Below, piece by piece: positions 26,694 through 35,930 of a stretch of DNA of 64,000 bases. Position numbers and translations under genes: made by a program. The stretch comes from Lachnospiraceae bacterium (GTDB lineage: Bacteria; Bacillota; Clostridia; Lachnospirales; Lachnospiraceae): the NCBI GenBank assembly GCA_017521985.1, contig JAFXAZ010000113.1:1-64000 (forward strand). The letters run 5' to 3'. The notes beneath the pieces were generated by a model. It searched no databases, was not told where the DNA came from, and saw only the letters and a program-made list of their open reading frames with translations. Each line of letters begins with the position of its first letter. Within the stretch, counting starts at the first letter, position 1.

Positions 26694-28951
26694 GTGTGCT
26701 TCGTCCTTCCTATTATATGGTTCTGTATTTTCGGATCAAGCAGATTAAATTTCTGGCTAAAGCCGGACACCCTCACGGCAAGATTGTTATAACGTTCCGG
26801 ATTCTTCTGTGCATCAATCAATGTGTCTGCATCAATTACATTAAACTGAACATTACTCAGTCCCATTAAACTGCTTGCCACCAAGATGTCCGTCATCATA
26901 TCTATGTTCTCATCCGTAAACAGTTTCGGATCCACTTCAACAATAGCTGAAGTAGTACCTGCTGTTCTTTTCGTAGGTAACTTGGCTATGGAATTAAGCA
27001 CGGCTGTAAGGCCGTTAAAATCCCTACCCTGCATTGGAGAAACACTATATGCAATAGGCTCTCCTTTGCGCCTGCCATCCGGTGATGCTGCACTGTTTTC
27101 TCCTTGTTCTATCAGCCAAAAATATGTAAAAGGCTGTGCATGAAAAGAAAGCTTGTATTTGGCAGAAAGCATCTTTAACGTATCGCAAGAATGGTTTATA
27201 ATCTCTGCAGCAAGACTGTCAACCTCTTCCATATCGTTTCCAAATTTCGGCGCCTTATTTATAAACTCTGCACGTATACTTTCATCCTCATAATTATTTT
27301 CAAGAATTTCTTTCAATTGAAGAAGCGTATATTTTTTCTCGTCATAAACAAACTTTTTGATAACTACGAGAGAGTCTGCCAGGTTTGGAACGCCTCCGAA
27401 CATAATCTGATAATAATCATACAGCGCGCCTCCGTCATTAAAATCCAAACCGCTTTCTATACATCCTTTTGTAAGCATTGATTTATAAGGTTTAGGATTG
27501 TAGCTGACGGTTCTATATTTTTTCACTTGTGAACAGGCAAGTTCTAATAATCTATCTACCTGCGCCATTACCGCTTCGTAAAACAGATCCCATGTAGTGA
27601 AGCAGTCTATATCACCGGTTTTTATTCCTGAAGAATGATCCGGATACATCATACTGGTTCCGTTACACAACACATATTCTATCGCCTTCAATAAATTTGT
27701 TTTTCCGGTAACCGCATGTGGATTGGATTTTCCGGGTATAACCGTCTCTATACAACCAAGCTGAGTGTAATCAAAAGCATCCTCCCTTGCAATCCCCTCA
27801 TATATAAGTGCTTCTGTCATAACATCATCATTAAAGAAGAATGGTATTCCTTTTTGCACATGTCCCACAACCTCCAGGGCACGTCTCAAAAATTTCTTAT
27901 CTGTATTTTTATTATAACGTACAGACAGACAACGTATAAAATTCAGTTGCTCGGTCACATCCAACATCATATATGATAAATCATTTACACAGCTTTCTCC
28001 ATCCGGAGTGGAACCCCCTATACATGACTGTTGTACATCATAATCACGATATAATTTTATCCAAAGACAGCAAATGATTTCAAAAGCCTGTTCCTTTGTC
28101 AAGTGACCTTGCTCAATATCCGCCTTGTAATATGGGTATAATATCTGGTCTAAACGTCCCAATGAGTTGGCATTAATACCATCCTCCCAAGTATTTATGA
28201 TGTGTGCAAACCAAAGCGACTGTACTGCCTCCAAAAAAGTGGTGGCAGGATATCGTGGCACTTTTCCACATATATCAATAATCTTTTCTAAATCCTCTCG
28301 TTGATATCCAGAGTCTCCTGATGCCAGTAGCCTCTCTGCTTCTGCAGCGTACTTTTCTCCTATGTTTCTTGCTGCATGGCAGAGTTTCTTCATTGCTCTA
28401 TACTCAGAATTTGTACCATTTATTTGCTCAAACTGCTCAACTTCCCGCAAAATGCCTTCAAATCCCAGCTTAAGCACTTTTTCATAACCAATGACGGAAT
28501 GATTGCTTGCCATACAACAACCGATTGCTGCCCACTCTTTCTGTGCCTGTATTTCCTCTTGAGAAAGCTCAACTTTTCCTCGGCTTTTAATACAATAACC
28601 TTTATCATATACATCAAAGTACCGGACTATATCTTCCTCGGAAATACCATTTTGCTTCATAATTGCTATATCTTTCTCGTTATTTTGAGGCATGTATTTT
28701 TCACCATACTCTGTATCCCCAAAATTAAATCCGACAATCAACTCCTTTGGTGCAATAAATGGTGTAAATTTCTCCAGTACATACGTGATTGCATCTGATA
28801 CAACCTCCTCGGAGTCCTTGTCTTGTAGAATAGAATTTGCATATCCAATGGTAAAATAGACATTTCGCTGCATATCATAATTATGCTGATAACTTTTCTG
28901 ATTGACAGCTTGCTCACGAAGTAAATTACAACGTTCTGTAAGATTATACAT
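26684..28951 (-). CDS. Glycyl-radical enzyme, dehydratase/lyase type, substrate unknown
   Basis: The 755-residue protein belongs to the pyruvate formate-lyase superfamily. The thiyl cysteine is Cys400 in QLGCIETVIPG and the radical glycine is Gly730 in VRVSGFSQKFN. A Glu two residues after the cysteine (Cys400/Glu402) is the arrangement of diol dehydratases, choline lyase and hydroxyproline dehydratase, whereas pyruvate formate-lyase has a double cysteine. The residues after it (TVIPGKSNPHAVTG) do not match a characterised member that I can recall. The operon partners are an activase and two glycosidases, and a regulon element lies 119 bases upstream. A sugar-derived polyol or acid is a likely substrate (inference). 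Confidence 0.92.
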   Translation of the reverse strand: MYNLTERCNLLREQAVNQKSYQHNYDMQRNVYFTIGYANSILQDKDSEEVVSDAITYVLEKFTPFIAPKELIVGFNFGDTEYGEKYMPQNNEKDIAIMKQNGISEEDIVRYFDVYDKGYCIKSRGKVELSQEEIQAQKEWAAIGCCMASNHSVIGYEKVLKLGFEGILREVEQFEQINGTNSEYRAMKKLCHAARNIGEKYAAEAERLLASGDSGYQREDLEKIIDICGKVPRYPATTFLEAVQSLWFAHIINTWEDGINANSLGRLDQILYPYYKADIEQGHLTKEQAFEIICCLWIKLYRDYDVQQSCIGGSTPDGESCVNDLSYMMLDVTEQLNFIRCLSVRYNKNTDKKFLRRALEVVGHVQKGIPFFFNDDVMTEALIYEGIAREDAFDYTQLGCIETVIPGKSNPHAVTGKTNLLKAIEYVLCNGTSMMYPDHSSGIKTGDIDCFTTWDLFYEAVMAQVDRLLELACSQVKKYRTVSYNPKPYKSMLTKGCIESGLDFNDGGALYDYYQIMFGGVPNLADSLVVIKKFVYDEKKYTLLQLKEILENNYEDESIRAEFINKAPKFGNDMEEVDSLAAEIINHSCDTLKMLSAKYKLSFHAQPFTYFWLIEQGENSAASPDGRRKGEPIAYSVSPMQGRDFNGLTAVLNSIAKLPTKRTAGTTSAIVEVDPKLFTDENIDMMTDILVASSLMGLSNVQFNVIDADTLIDAQKNPERYNNLAVRVSGFSQKFNLLDPKIQNHIIGRTKHTCM

Positions 28952-29034
28952 AACTACCCTCCTAATACAACTTTTTCAAACATAATACTTACAAATTTAA
29001 ACCATACCGAAACTAACTGACTTTTATTTATCCT

Positions 29035-29101
29035 ATTATACAATTTTAATATATAGAAAAAAATACAACAAAATCGGCATTTACTGCACAAAAAAAGGCA
29101 A
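29035..29101 (-). promoter_or_regulatory. Regulon element 4 and promoter of the glycyl-radical enzyme operon
   Basis: Half-sites AAAATCGGCAT (29070-29080) and AAAAAAGGCAA (29091-29101) are 21 bp apart with spacer TTACTGCACA. Downstream on the minus strand comes GTTGTATTTTTTTC and a perfect -10, TATAAT, at 29040-29035, whose -35 position (29063-29058) is only TTTTTT. A good -10 with a poor -35 next to the element is what an activator-dependent promoter looks like. Confidence 0.7.
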
Positions 29102-29148
29102 CCGAAATGGGGCTATAAAAGCATGTTTAATCTTTACTTCTTGGCAAG

Positions 29149-29871
29149 CTACTTTAATCCATATAATTCACTAGCAGAACTATATTTTCCTGTAGCACCT
29201 GGCATTTTTAAATTTCTTACTCTTATAACAGAATCCATTTCTTTAACATACTCTGTCGTGATTGTTTTTGCGTTACCAAGTATATGTGCTACAAGCACAG
29301 ACGTTGCCATACACTCTGTCATATTTAGCAATTCTACAGCATCAAAAATACTTATTGGGCTACAAAATACAGCCCCATGATTTTCCATTAAAAAACCATT
29401 GGAGTTATTAATCACTGCATCAAACTGCTCGGACAAAGCTTCACTTAGCGGTGTTTCATAAGGAACCATTAGAATCGGTCCCACTTCGGTAATAGGTTCT
29501 GGAAGCCAAGGTTTATCCAACATTCCATTATTTGCTATTGCAAATCCTGTTAAAATAGGTGGATGTGTATGTGCAATTGCTTTAATATCAGAACGTTTAC
29601 GCATAATCCTTACATGAAACGGCCACTCTCCCGTTGGCTTTTTCCCTTCGGATGCATAAATCACATTTCCATCTAAATCAATCATACAAATATCATCAAA
29701 ATGTATAATTCGTTTAGGTGTTTTTGTAGGAGTAATAAGAAGCAAATTATCAGCTACGCGAACTGATAGATTTCCCCCTGCTGATGTAACGTAATTTAAT
29801 TCTGCCACACGATGACAAGCATTAACCAATTCTTCAATTTCTGTCTTATATTTTTTTTGTAACTCGTTCAT
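29149..29871 (-). CDS. Class II aldolase/epimerase (FucA/AraD family)
   Basis: The 240-residue protein begins MNELQKKYKTEIEEL; this ATG is chosen because GGAG precedes it by 9 bases, and it lies 2 bases after the preceding stop. Family motifs are SAGGNLSVR (phosphate site), PTGEWPFHVRIM and AIAHTHPPILTGFA (two zinc His), then LMENHGAVF (third His). Members split L-fuculose-1-phosphate, L-rhamnulose-1-phosphate or similar, or epimerise pentulose phosphates. It ends an operon with a mutarotase-like and an isomerase-like gene under the LacI-type regulator. Confidence 0.9.
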   Translation of the reverse strand: MNELQKKYKTEIEELVNACHRVAELNYVTSAGGNLSVRVADNLLLITPTKTPKRIIHFDDICMIDLDGNVIYASEGKKPTGEWPFHVRIMRKRSDIKAIAHTHPPILTGFAIANNGMLDKPWLPEPITEVGPILMVPYETPLSEALSEQFDAVINNSNGFLMENHGAVFCSPISIFDAVELLNMTECMATSVLVAHILGNAKTITTEYVKEMDSVIRVRNLKMPGATGKYSSASELYGLK

Positions 29872-29873
29872 TT

Positions 29874-30821
29874 TTATTTCTCCAATCTTATCTTCAAATA
29901 CCACTTATGTTCTTCATAAGGATTCAGCACACTATTCATAGAATGCATTTTTGCCAAATCCGGTCTATCAAATGCACCTGTACATGGTTCTAAAAACATA
30001 CATCTTAAATCCAAGTTACCTCCCTCTGCCTGAATTGCTCCTAAATAAGGTACCCTATCTGTAGGAAATTCAACGGTCAGCTTATAGCCATCTGGATAAT
30101 TAATTGTTCCCCAACCAATGTCCTCCGGTAATGCATCTGCAAAATAGAACTTTTGATAATCATCCGCATCTTCTCCACGATAAGTGCTTATATCATATAC
30201 CGTTCCATCCGTTTTTTTAATAAATGGATAAAAAAATGTATCACCATAACGCCCTATTGTTCCACTATCTGACATGGTTGTATAAGCTTTGGATAATCCA
30301 TCCGGGAAAGAAAAAAATGCTCCTTTTTCCCCCGCTAACATCATATGTGCTGCCCATATATAATCCATTTTAAACGAAGATAAATTTTTCACTGTATAGC
30401 TCATATTTAGAGTATTATTATCTTCCCAAGATACTTGCTTAATTAATTGATAAGGGAGTTTTATACCATAACTTGAAAAGATAATTTTGTCTGGTTGATA
30501 TTCTATTTTCCATGGTAAGGCCCACACTTCTCCATGATCTGGAAAACAGACTCCTTTCCATGGTTCATTATCATAAAAAAACTCATCAATGTTAGGAAAC
30601 ATTTCATCAACACCAGCACATTCGCCTTCTAAATATCCCATTCCATATTTTGCCATACAGTATTGTTTAGATTTTCCTTGGTACACAAACTCTCTTTCGT
30701 CTTGCAGGTTTTTTAGAGAACACAATTTTGCTCCCTGCTGTGGCAAGAAAATTGCTTGACATTTTTCACTTTCGATGGCAATTGCTTCAATTCCTTTGTA
30801 AATGGTATTCTTGATTTTCAT
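29874..30821 (-). CDS. Aldose 1-epimerase-like protein
   Basis: The 315-residue protein fits the galactose-mutarotase-like beta-sandwich superfamily. Candidate catalytic residues are His in FPDHGEVWALPW and in IWAAHMMLAG, and an acid in LGAIQAEGGNLDLR. Such proteins interconvert sugar anomers. It follows the isomerase-like gene by 2 bases and precedes the aldolase by 2 bases, so all three are tightly coupled. Confidence 0.8.
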   Translation of the reverse strand: MKIKNTIYKGIEAIAIESEKCQAIFLPQQGAKLCSLKNLQDEREFVYQGKSKQYCMAKYGMGYLEGECAGVDEMFPNIDEFFYDNEPWKGVCFPDHGEVWALPWKIEYQPDKIIFSSYGIKLPYQLIKQVSWEDNNTLNMSYTVKNLSSFKMDYIWAAHMMLAGEKGAFFSFPDGLSKAYTTMSDSGTIGRYGDTFFYPFIKKTDGTVYDISTYRGEDADDYQKFYFADALPEDIGWGTINYPDGYKLTVEFPTDRVPYLGAIQAEGGNLDLRCMFLEPCTGAFDRPDLAKMHSMNSVLNPYEEHKWYLKIRLEK

Positions 30822-30823
30822 TA

Positions 30824-31801
30824 TTAAACTCCACTTAATAATTTTCTCATAAGACGACTAGCTTCAATAGCATCATTTTTTGCAATTACTGCATGAATTT
30901 CTTCTATATCCGCCTTGTCAATAATAGTCTCAAGATAGTTTAACCATTCAGCGCTTTCTGCAATTGCTTCTCTTCCGTCTTCACGATATGGAAACTGATC
31001 CAGAGTCATATACCCATTGTAACCGGTTCTTCTAAGCCAATAAATAAATTCAACAAATTCTAATGTATGAACGGTTCCAATAATCATATCATCATCCCAC
31101 AATCTATAGTTATCATTGATATGAATATGTTTAAGTCTGTCACCATACATTTTACAAATTGCTACAGATTCTGCAGGCGATTCATAGCCTAACGCGGCAT
31201 GACCATAATCCAATGCAATTCCTAAATTCTTCTTACCAACTGCTTCACACATTAATAATGCATTTCCAACTGTACTAATGTAACAATGAGTACGTGGTTC
31301 TTTAATTTTATATTCCATTGTGATTTGCATATCTGGTGCATAGTCACATAATTCTGACATCGCATCTTGGAATAATGTACGTTCTTTAATATAATCAGCC
31401 TGGAATATATAGTCAAATCCATCCTGACCTGGCCATGTGGTAACAATATTACAATCAATGGATCTCGCAAAATCAATTGCCTCTTTTGCTCTTTCGATTG
31501 CCAAATCACGAACTGTCGGATTAACAGAAGCAAAACTTCCTTTCTGGAAAACCGGGTCAGCAAATGTGTCCACTGCTATAGAAGCTGCTTTCAACCCTGT
31601 TCTAGTAAGATTTTCTCTAATTCTCTCTTTTTCATTAATAAATTCTGGTGTAAGTACAATATCAACTGCTGTAAGCAATGGAATACTTTTTACCCTATCA
31701 AATTTTTCTTTTATTGAATATTTTCTTCCATAAGCTGGACAATAACGGTCAATACATGATCCTACATTATCAATAAATACAGAATATTTTCTTTCACTCA
31801 T
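30824..31801 (-). CDS. Sugar phosphate isomerase/epimerase (xylose-isomerase-like TIM barrel)
   Basis: The 325-residue protein begins MSERKYSVFIDNV. This start is chosen because AAAGGAGG lies 8 bases ahead; the frame stays open 21 codons upstream but that part covers the operator. Barrel signatures include TWPGQDGFD, MEYKIKEPR, GIALDYGHAALGYESP (metal-binding Asp/His) and LKHIHINDNYRLWDDD (metal-binding His/Asp). This is the AP-endonuclease-2 superfamily, with isomerase or epimerase activity on a sugar or sugar acid. It is the first gene of the LacI-controlled operon. Confidence 0.85.
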   Translation of the reverse strand: MSERKYSVFIDNVGSCIDRYCPAYGRKYSIKEKFDRVKSIPLLTAVDIVLTPEFINEKERIRENLTRTGLKAASIAVDTFADPVFQKGSFASVNPTVRDLAIERAKEAIDFARSIDCNIVTTWPGQDGFDYIFQADYIKERTLFQDAMSELCDYAPDMQITMEYKIKEPRTHCYISTVGNALLMCEAVGKKNLGIALDYGHAALGYESPAESVAICKMYGDRLKHIHINDNYRLWDDDMIIGTVHTLEFVEFIYWLRRTGYNGYMTLDQFPYREDGREAIAESAEWLNYLETIIDKADIEEIHAVIAKNDAIEASRLMRKLLSGV

Positions 31802-31830
31802 TTTTAATCCTCCTTTAAGAAATTTTATTT

Positions 31831-31846
31831 GCGTTATCGTTAACGC
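31831..31846. promoter_or_regulatory. LacI-type operator
   Basis: GCGTTA-TCGT-TAACGC is a near-perfect 16-bp palindrome with 6-bp arms, sitting 30 bases upstream of the isomerase start. On the minus strand it directly follows a promoter candidate, TTGAAT-17 bases-TATTCT. LacI-family regulators bind such palindromes and repress by covering the transcription start. The divergent LacI-type gene is the obvious source of the repressor. Confidence 0.65.
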
Positions 31847-31931
31847 GAATACAGAATAACACACTTTTTTAATATATTCAACAATTTCTTGTTTTATAGT
31901 TGTACAATTTATGTATTTTCAATATACTTCA

Positions 31932-31960
31932 TTGACAGTTTATTCTTTACAAAATATAAT
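31932..31960 (+). promoter_or_regulatory. Sigma-A-type promoter of the LacI-type regulator
   Basis: TTGACA at 31932-31937 and TATAAT at 31955-31960 are separated by exactly 17 bases, a consensus vegetative promoter. The ATG is 39 bases beyond the -10. No copy of the 16-bp operator is seen over this promoter. Confidence 0.8.
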
Positions 31961-31998
31961 ATTTTAAAACTATTCTAAACTATATAGATGAGGGATTT

Positions 31999-33066
31999 AT
32001 GAGTAGAGTTACTTTAAAAATGATCGCAGAAAAATCTGGTGTTTCAATTGGAACAGTTGATAGAGCCATAAATAATCGTGGACGCATTAATGCATCTACC
32101 AAACAAGAAATAATTGATATTGCAAATTCTTTAGGTTATCAGCCTAATCATCTTGCCAGTGCCCTTAGTCGTAGACAACATTTAAGAATTGCTGTTATTA
32201 TGCCTAGATTTCCTCATTATTTTATGGATGAACTATTAGCAGGTGCCGAATCTATTAAAAATGAACTTGCTGATTATAATGTTGAATTAGAATATATTTT
32301 TTCTAATACTTTATCTTCTATAGAACAGGAAGCATTATTATGTGATTTAGATTTGAATCGTTATAATGCTATTGCAATTAATGCAGGTAGTGATTCTCTG
32401 ATTCCATATATTAATAGATTTATTGAAAATGAAATACCTGTAGTTACCTTTAATTCCGATGTTCCAAAGAGTATGAGACTCTTTTATGTCGGTGAGGATT
32501 CCTATTCTTCGGGTCGTGTTGCGGGAGAATTGTTAGGTAAAATATTAAATGGTAATGGTAATGTTGTGCTTCTTGTTGGATTCAATAATATTTCCTCTCA
32601 CCATGAGCGTGCCAAAGGTTTTCAAGATTATCTTCGGAGCTATTATCCAAATATTAACATTATTAATGTTTATGAGTATCATGACAAGGAGGAAGAAGCT
32701 TTTCAAATTATGCAACAACTTTTAGATTCTGATATAAATATTTCTGGTGTTTTTTGTGTAAGTGCAGTAGGGGTTGTCGGAGTTGGAAACTGTTTAGTCA
32801 ATAATAAGAAACCAAATGAGGTTCATGTTATCGGTTATGATATAAATTATCAATCTGCACAACTTTTGCAAGCAGGTTACTGTGATGCACTATTATATCA
32901 AGATCCACGAAAACAAAGTCGTCGTGCTTTACTGTCTCTATTTAATTTACTTACTGGAAAATGGGAATCTACAGAATCTTGCTATTTTACTAAAACAAAA
33001 ATTGTCTTAAAGAGTAATTTAAATGATTACATTGAAGATATCTATGAGAAAAAAATCTGTGATTAA
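31999..33066 (+). CDS. LacI-family transcriptional regulator
   Basis: The 355-residue protein has an N-terminal helix-turn-helix (TLKMIAEKSGVSIGTVDRAIN) and hinge region (NHLASALSRRQ), then a periplasmic-binding-like effector domain (about 62-345). Parts such as VFCVSAVGVVGVGNCL and VIGYDINYQSAQLLQAG match the two-lobed sugar-binding fold. It is one of the few plus-strand genes, divergent from the isomerase/mutarotase/aldolase operon, and probably represses it until a sugar or sugar phosphate binds. Codon use is markedly AT-rich (TTA, AAT, ATT) compared with adhE next door. Confidence 0.92.
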   Translation: MSRVTLKMIAEKSGVSIGTVDRAINNRGRINASTKQEIIDIANSLGYQPNHLASALSRRQHLRIAVIMPRFPHYFMDELLAGAESIKNELADYNVELEYIFSNTLSSIEQEALLCDLDLNRYNAIAINAGSDSLIPYINRFIENEIPVVTFNSDVPKSMRLFYVGEDSYSSGRVAGELLGKILNGNGNVVLLVGFNNISSHHERAKGFQDYLRSYYPNINIINVYEYHDKEEEAFQIMQQLLDSDINISGVFCVSAVGVVGVGNCLVNNKKPNEVHVIGYDINYQSAQLLQAGYCDALLYQDPRKQSRRALLSLFNLLTGKWESTESCYFTKTKIVLKSNLNDYIEDIYEKKICD

Positions 33067-33195
33067 CAAGGTTTAAGAACCTTATTAATTATTGAGTTGA
33101 ATTATTAAAAAGAGCATCTGCATTCAGGTGGTCAAAAAATCCAATACTTTAAATTTATTTCCTCTTTGGAGAACAAGAATTTAGAATTACGAATA

Positions 33196-33234
33196 AAAAG
33201 CAGGATCCCGGAAAACCGGGGCTCCTGCTTTTTA
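33196..33234. terminator. Bidirectional terminator between the LacI-type gene and adhE
   Basis: AAAAGCAGGA-CCCGG pairs with CCGGG-TCCTGCTTTT around an AAAA loop. The A and T runs on the two sides make it a terminator in both directions, serving the plus-strand regulator and the minus-strand adhE, whose stop is at 33250. The stretch 33067-33195 holds nothing else visible. Confidence 0.8.
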
Positions 33235-33249
33235 TAACACATAGGAAAA

Positions 33250-35862
33250 TTATTTACCGTAGTAAGCATTTAAGAACATTTCCTTGATTTCGCTCATAAG
33301 CGGATATCTTGGGTTAGCACCTGTACACTGGTCGTCGAATGCCTGTTCAACCATGTCGTCTAATCTGTCAAGGAAGTCTTTTTCGTCGATGCCGTAAGCC
33401 TGGATAGATTCCTTTACGCCTACTGCAGCCTTTAATTCATCAATCTTTGCGATTAACTTTGCTACTGCTTCTTCGTCTGTGCTTGCTGTGATACCACAGA
33501 AACGAGCACATTCCGCATAACGAGCCATGGTGTGTGGATACCGATACTGAGAGAAGGTACCCATCTTGCGTGGATTTTCGTCTGCATTGAACTTAATAAC
33601 TTCGTTAATCATTAACGCATTTGCAATACCGTGTGGTAAGTGGTGGAATGCACCTAACTTGTGTGCCATGGAGTGACATACACCAAGGAATGCATTTGCG
33701 AAAGACATACCTGCCATACAAGAAGCATCTGCCATCTTCTGACGAGCTTCTACGTTTGTAGGTTCGTTGTATGCGGTTGGTAAATATTCAAATACGTTCT
33801 TCATTGCCTTAAGAGCAAGACCATCTGTGTAGTCTGTTGCCATTACAGATGCATATGCCTCTAAAGCATGAGTTAATACGTCGATACCTGAAGCGCTTGT
33901 TAAGCCTCTTGGCTGGCTCATCATGTTGTCTGTATCAACAATAGCCATGTTTGGTAATAACTGGTAGTCAGCTAATGGATACTTAACGCCTGTTTCCTGA
34001 TCGGTAATAACTGCGAAAGGTGTAACTTCAGAACCTGTACCGGAAGATGTTGGAACAGCGATGAAGTATGCCTTTTCACCCATCTTAGGGAAGGTGTAAA
34101 CTCTCTTACGAATATCGATAAAGCGCATTGCCATATCCTGGAAGTCTGCTTCCGGATGTTCGTAAAGAACCCACATAATCTTTGCAGCGTCCATTGCGGA
34201 ACCACCACCCATAGCGATGATTACGTCCGGCTCAAATGCTGTCATTGCCTTTGCACCAGCCTGTGCATTTGCAAGTGTTGGGTCTGGCTGTACATCAGAG
34301 AATACGGTGTATGTGATACCCATTTCATTTAATCTGTTTGTGATTACATTTGTATAACCATTCTTATAAAGGAAGGAGTCTGTTACGATGAATGCACGCT
34401 TTTTACCTAATACATCCTTTAATTCTCTTAAAGCAACCGGCAGACAACCCTTCTTGAAGTATACCTTTTCAGGTGCACGGAACCATAACATATTTTCTCT
34501 CCTCTCGGCAACAACCTTATAGTTTAATAAATGCTTAACACCTACGTTCTCGGATACGGAGTTTCCGCCCCAGGAACCACAACCAAGTGTAAGAGATGGT
34601 GCTAAGTTGAAGTTGTATAAGTCACCGATACCACCGTGAGCTGCAGGAGTATTTACTACGATACGGCAAGTCTTCATTCTGGAAGCGTGAGCCATGATTT
34701 TTTCTCTTTCATTTACATTGATGTAAAGAGAAGATGTATGACCGTAACCACCATCTGCTACTAACTGCTCTGCCTTGTCTAATGCTTCTTCAAAGCTTTC
34801 AGCCTTGTACATAGCAAGTACAGGAGATAATTTTTCGTGTGCGAATTCTTCGCTGATATCTACAGATTCTACTTCACCAATTAAAATCTTTGCGTCAACC
34901 GGAACGTCTACACCTGCTAATTTTGCAATCGTGTGAGCGCTCTGACCTACGATTTTTGCATTTAATGCACCATTAATGATAATGGTCTTACGAACCTTAT
35001 CAATTTCGTCGCCCTGTAAGAAGTAGCAGCCTCTGTAAGCAAATTCTTTCTTTACTTCTTCGTAGATAGGTGCTAAAACAGTTACAGACTGCTCGGAAGC
35101 ACAAATCATACCATTGTCAAAGGTCTTAGAATGAATGATAGAGCTTACTGCCATCTTTATATCTGCTGTAGTGTCAATAATAACAGGTGTATTACCAGCA
35201 CCTACACCCAATGCCGGCTTACCGGAAGAGTAAGCAGCCTTAACCATACCAGGACCACCTGTTGCAAGGATTAAGTCCGCATTCTGCATAACAGCGTTTG
35301 TTAACTCTAAGCTTGGAACATCAATCCAGCTGATGATGCCTTCCGGAGCACCGGCTTTTACTGCTGCGTCAAGAACAAGCTTTGCTGCTGCGATAGTGCT
35401 GTTCTTTGCACGTGGATGTGGACTGATGATAATTGCGTTTCTGGTCTTTAAGCAAAGTAATGTCTTAAAGATTGCTGTGGAAGTCGGGTTTGTAGTTGGA
35501 ATTACAGCAGCAATCAAACCGATTGGCTCTGCAATCTTTGTGGTACCGAATTCTTTGTCCTCTTCGATAACACCTACGGTCTTTGTATCTTTAAATGCAT
35601 TGTAGATGTGCTCGGAAGCATAGTTATTCTTGATAACCTTATCTTCTACAACACCCATGCCTGTTTCTGCTACTGCCATCTTTGCAAGCGGAATACGCAT
35701 CTTATTTGCTGCGCTTGCTGCTGCGTGGAAAATAGCATCTACCTGCTCCTGTGTATAGGTTGCAAAGATTTCCTGAGCCTTACGCATTTCAGTCATTCTT
35801 GCAAGCAGTGCATCTACATTATCAATAACGGTTGGTACTGTCTGTTCAGCCTTTTTTGCCAT
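33250..35862 (-). CDS. adhE: Bifunctional aldehyde-alcohol dehydrogenase AdhE
   Basis: The 870-residue enzyme reduces acetyl-CoA to acetaldehyde and then ethanol with NADH, regenerating NAD in fermentation. The N-terminal half is an aldehyde dehydrogenase with catalytic Cys in NGMICASEQSVTV; the C-terminal half is an iron alcohol dehydrogenase with MGGGSAMDAAK and metal-binding His in the CHSMAHKLGAFHHLPHG region. The ATG at 35862 is chosen because GGAGG lies 8 bases upstream. An in-frame TTG five codons earlier overlaps that ribosome site. A Rex-like site covers its promoter. Confidence 0.97.
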   Translation of the reverse strand: MAKKAEQTVPTVIDNVDALLARMTEMRKAQEIFATYTQEQVDAIFHAAASAANKMRIPLAKMAVAETGMGVVEDKVIKNNYASEHIYNAFKDTKTVGVIEEDKEFGTTKIAEPIGLIAAVIPTTNPTSTAIFKTLLCLKTRNAIIISPHPRAKNSTIAAAKLVLDAAVKAGAPEGIISWIDVPSLELTNAVMQNADLILATGGPGMVKAAYSSGKPALGVGAGNTPVIIDTTADIKMAVSSIIHSKTFDNGMICASEQSVTVLAPIYEEVKKEFAYRGCYFLQGDEIDKVRKTIIINGALNAKIVGQSAHTIAKLAGVDVPVDAKILIGEVESVDISEEFAHEKLSPVLAMYKAESFEEALDKAEQLVADGGYGHTSSLYINVNEREKIMAHASRMKTCRIVVNTPAAHGGIGDLYNFNLAPSLTLGCGSWGGNSVSENVGVKHLLNYKVVAERRENMLWFRAPEKVYFKKGCLPVALRELKDVLGKKRAFIVTDSFLYKNGYTNVITNRLNEMGITYTVFSDVQPDPTLANAQAGAKAMTAFEPDVIIAMGGGSAMDAAKIMWVLYEHPEADFQDMAMRFIDIRKRVYTFPKMGEKAYFIAVPTSSGTGSEVTPFAVITDQETGVKYPLADYQLLPNMAIVDTDNMMSQPRGLTSASGIDVLTHALEAYASVMATDYTDGLALKAMKNVFEYLPTAYNEPTNVEARQKMADASCMAGMSFANAFLGVCHSMAHKLGAFHHLPHGIANALMINEVIKFNADENPRKMGTFSQYRYPHTMARYAECARFCGITASTDEEAVAKLIAKIDELKAAVGVKESIQAYGIDEKDFLDRLDDMVEQAFDDQCTGANPRYPLMSEIKEMFLNAYYGK

Positions 35863-35930
35863 TGTTACATCCTCCAAAAAATTTTCCTCATGTGTTTCTG
35901 ATTGTTATTTTTTTATCAATCACTGATATT

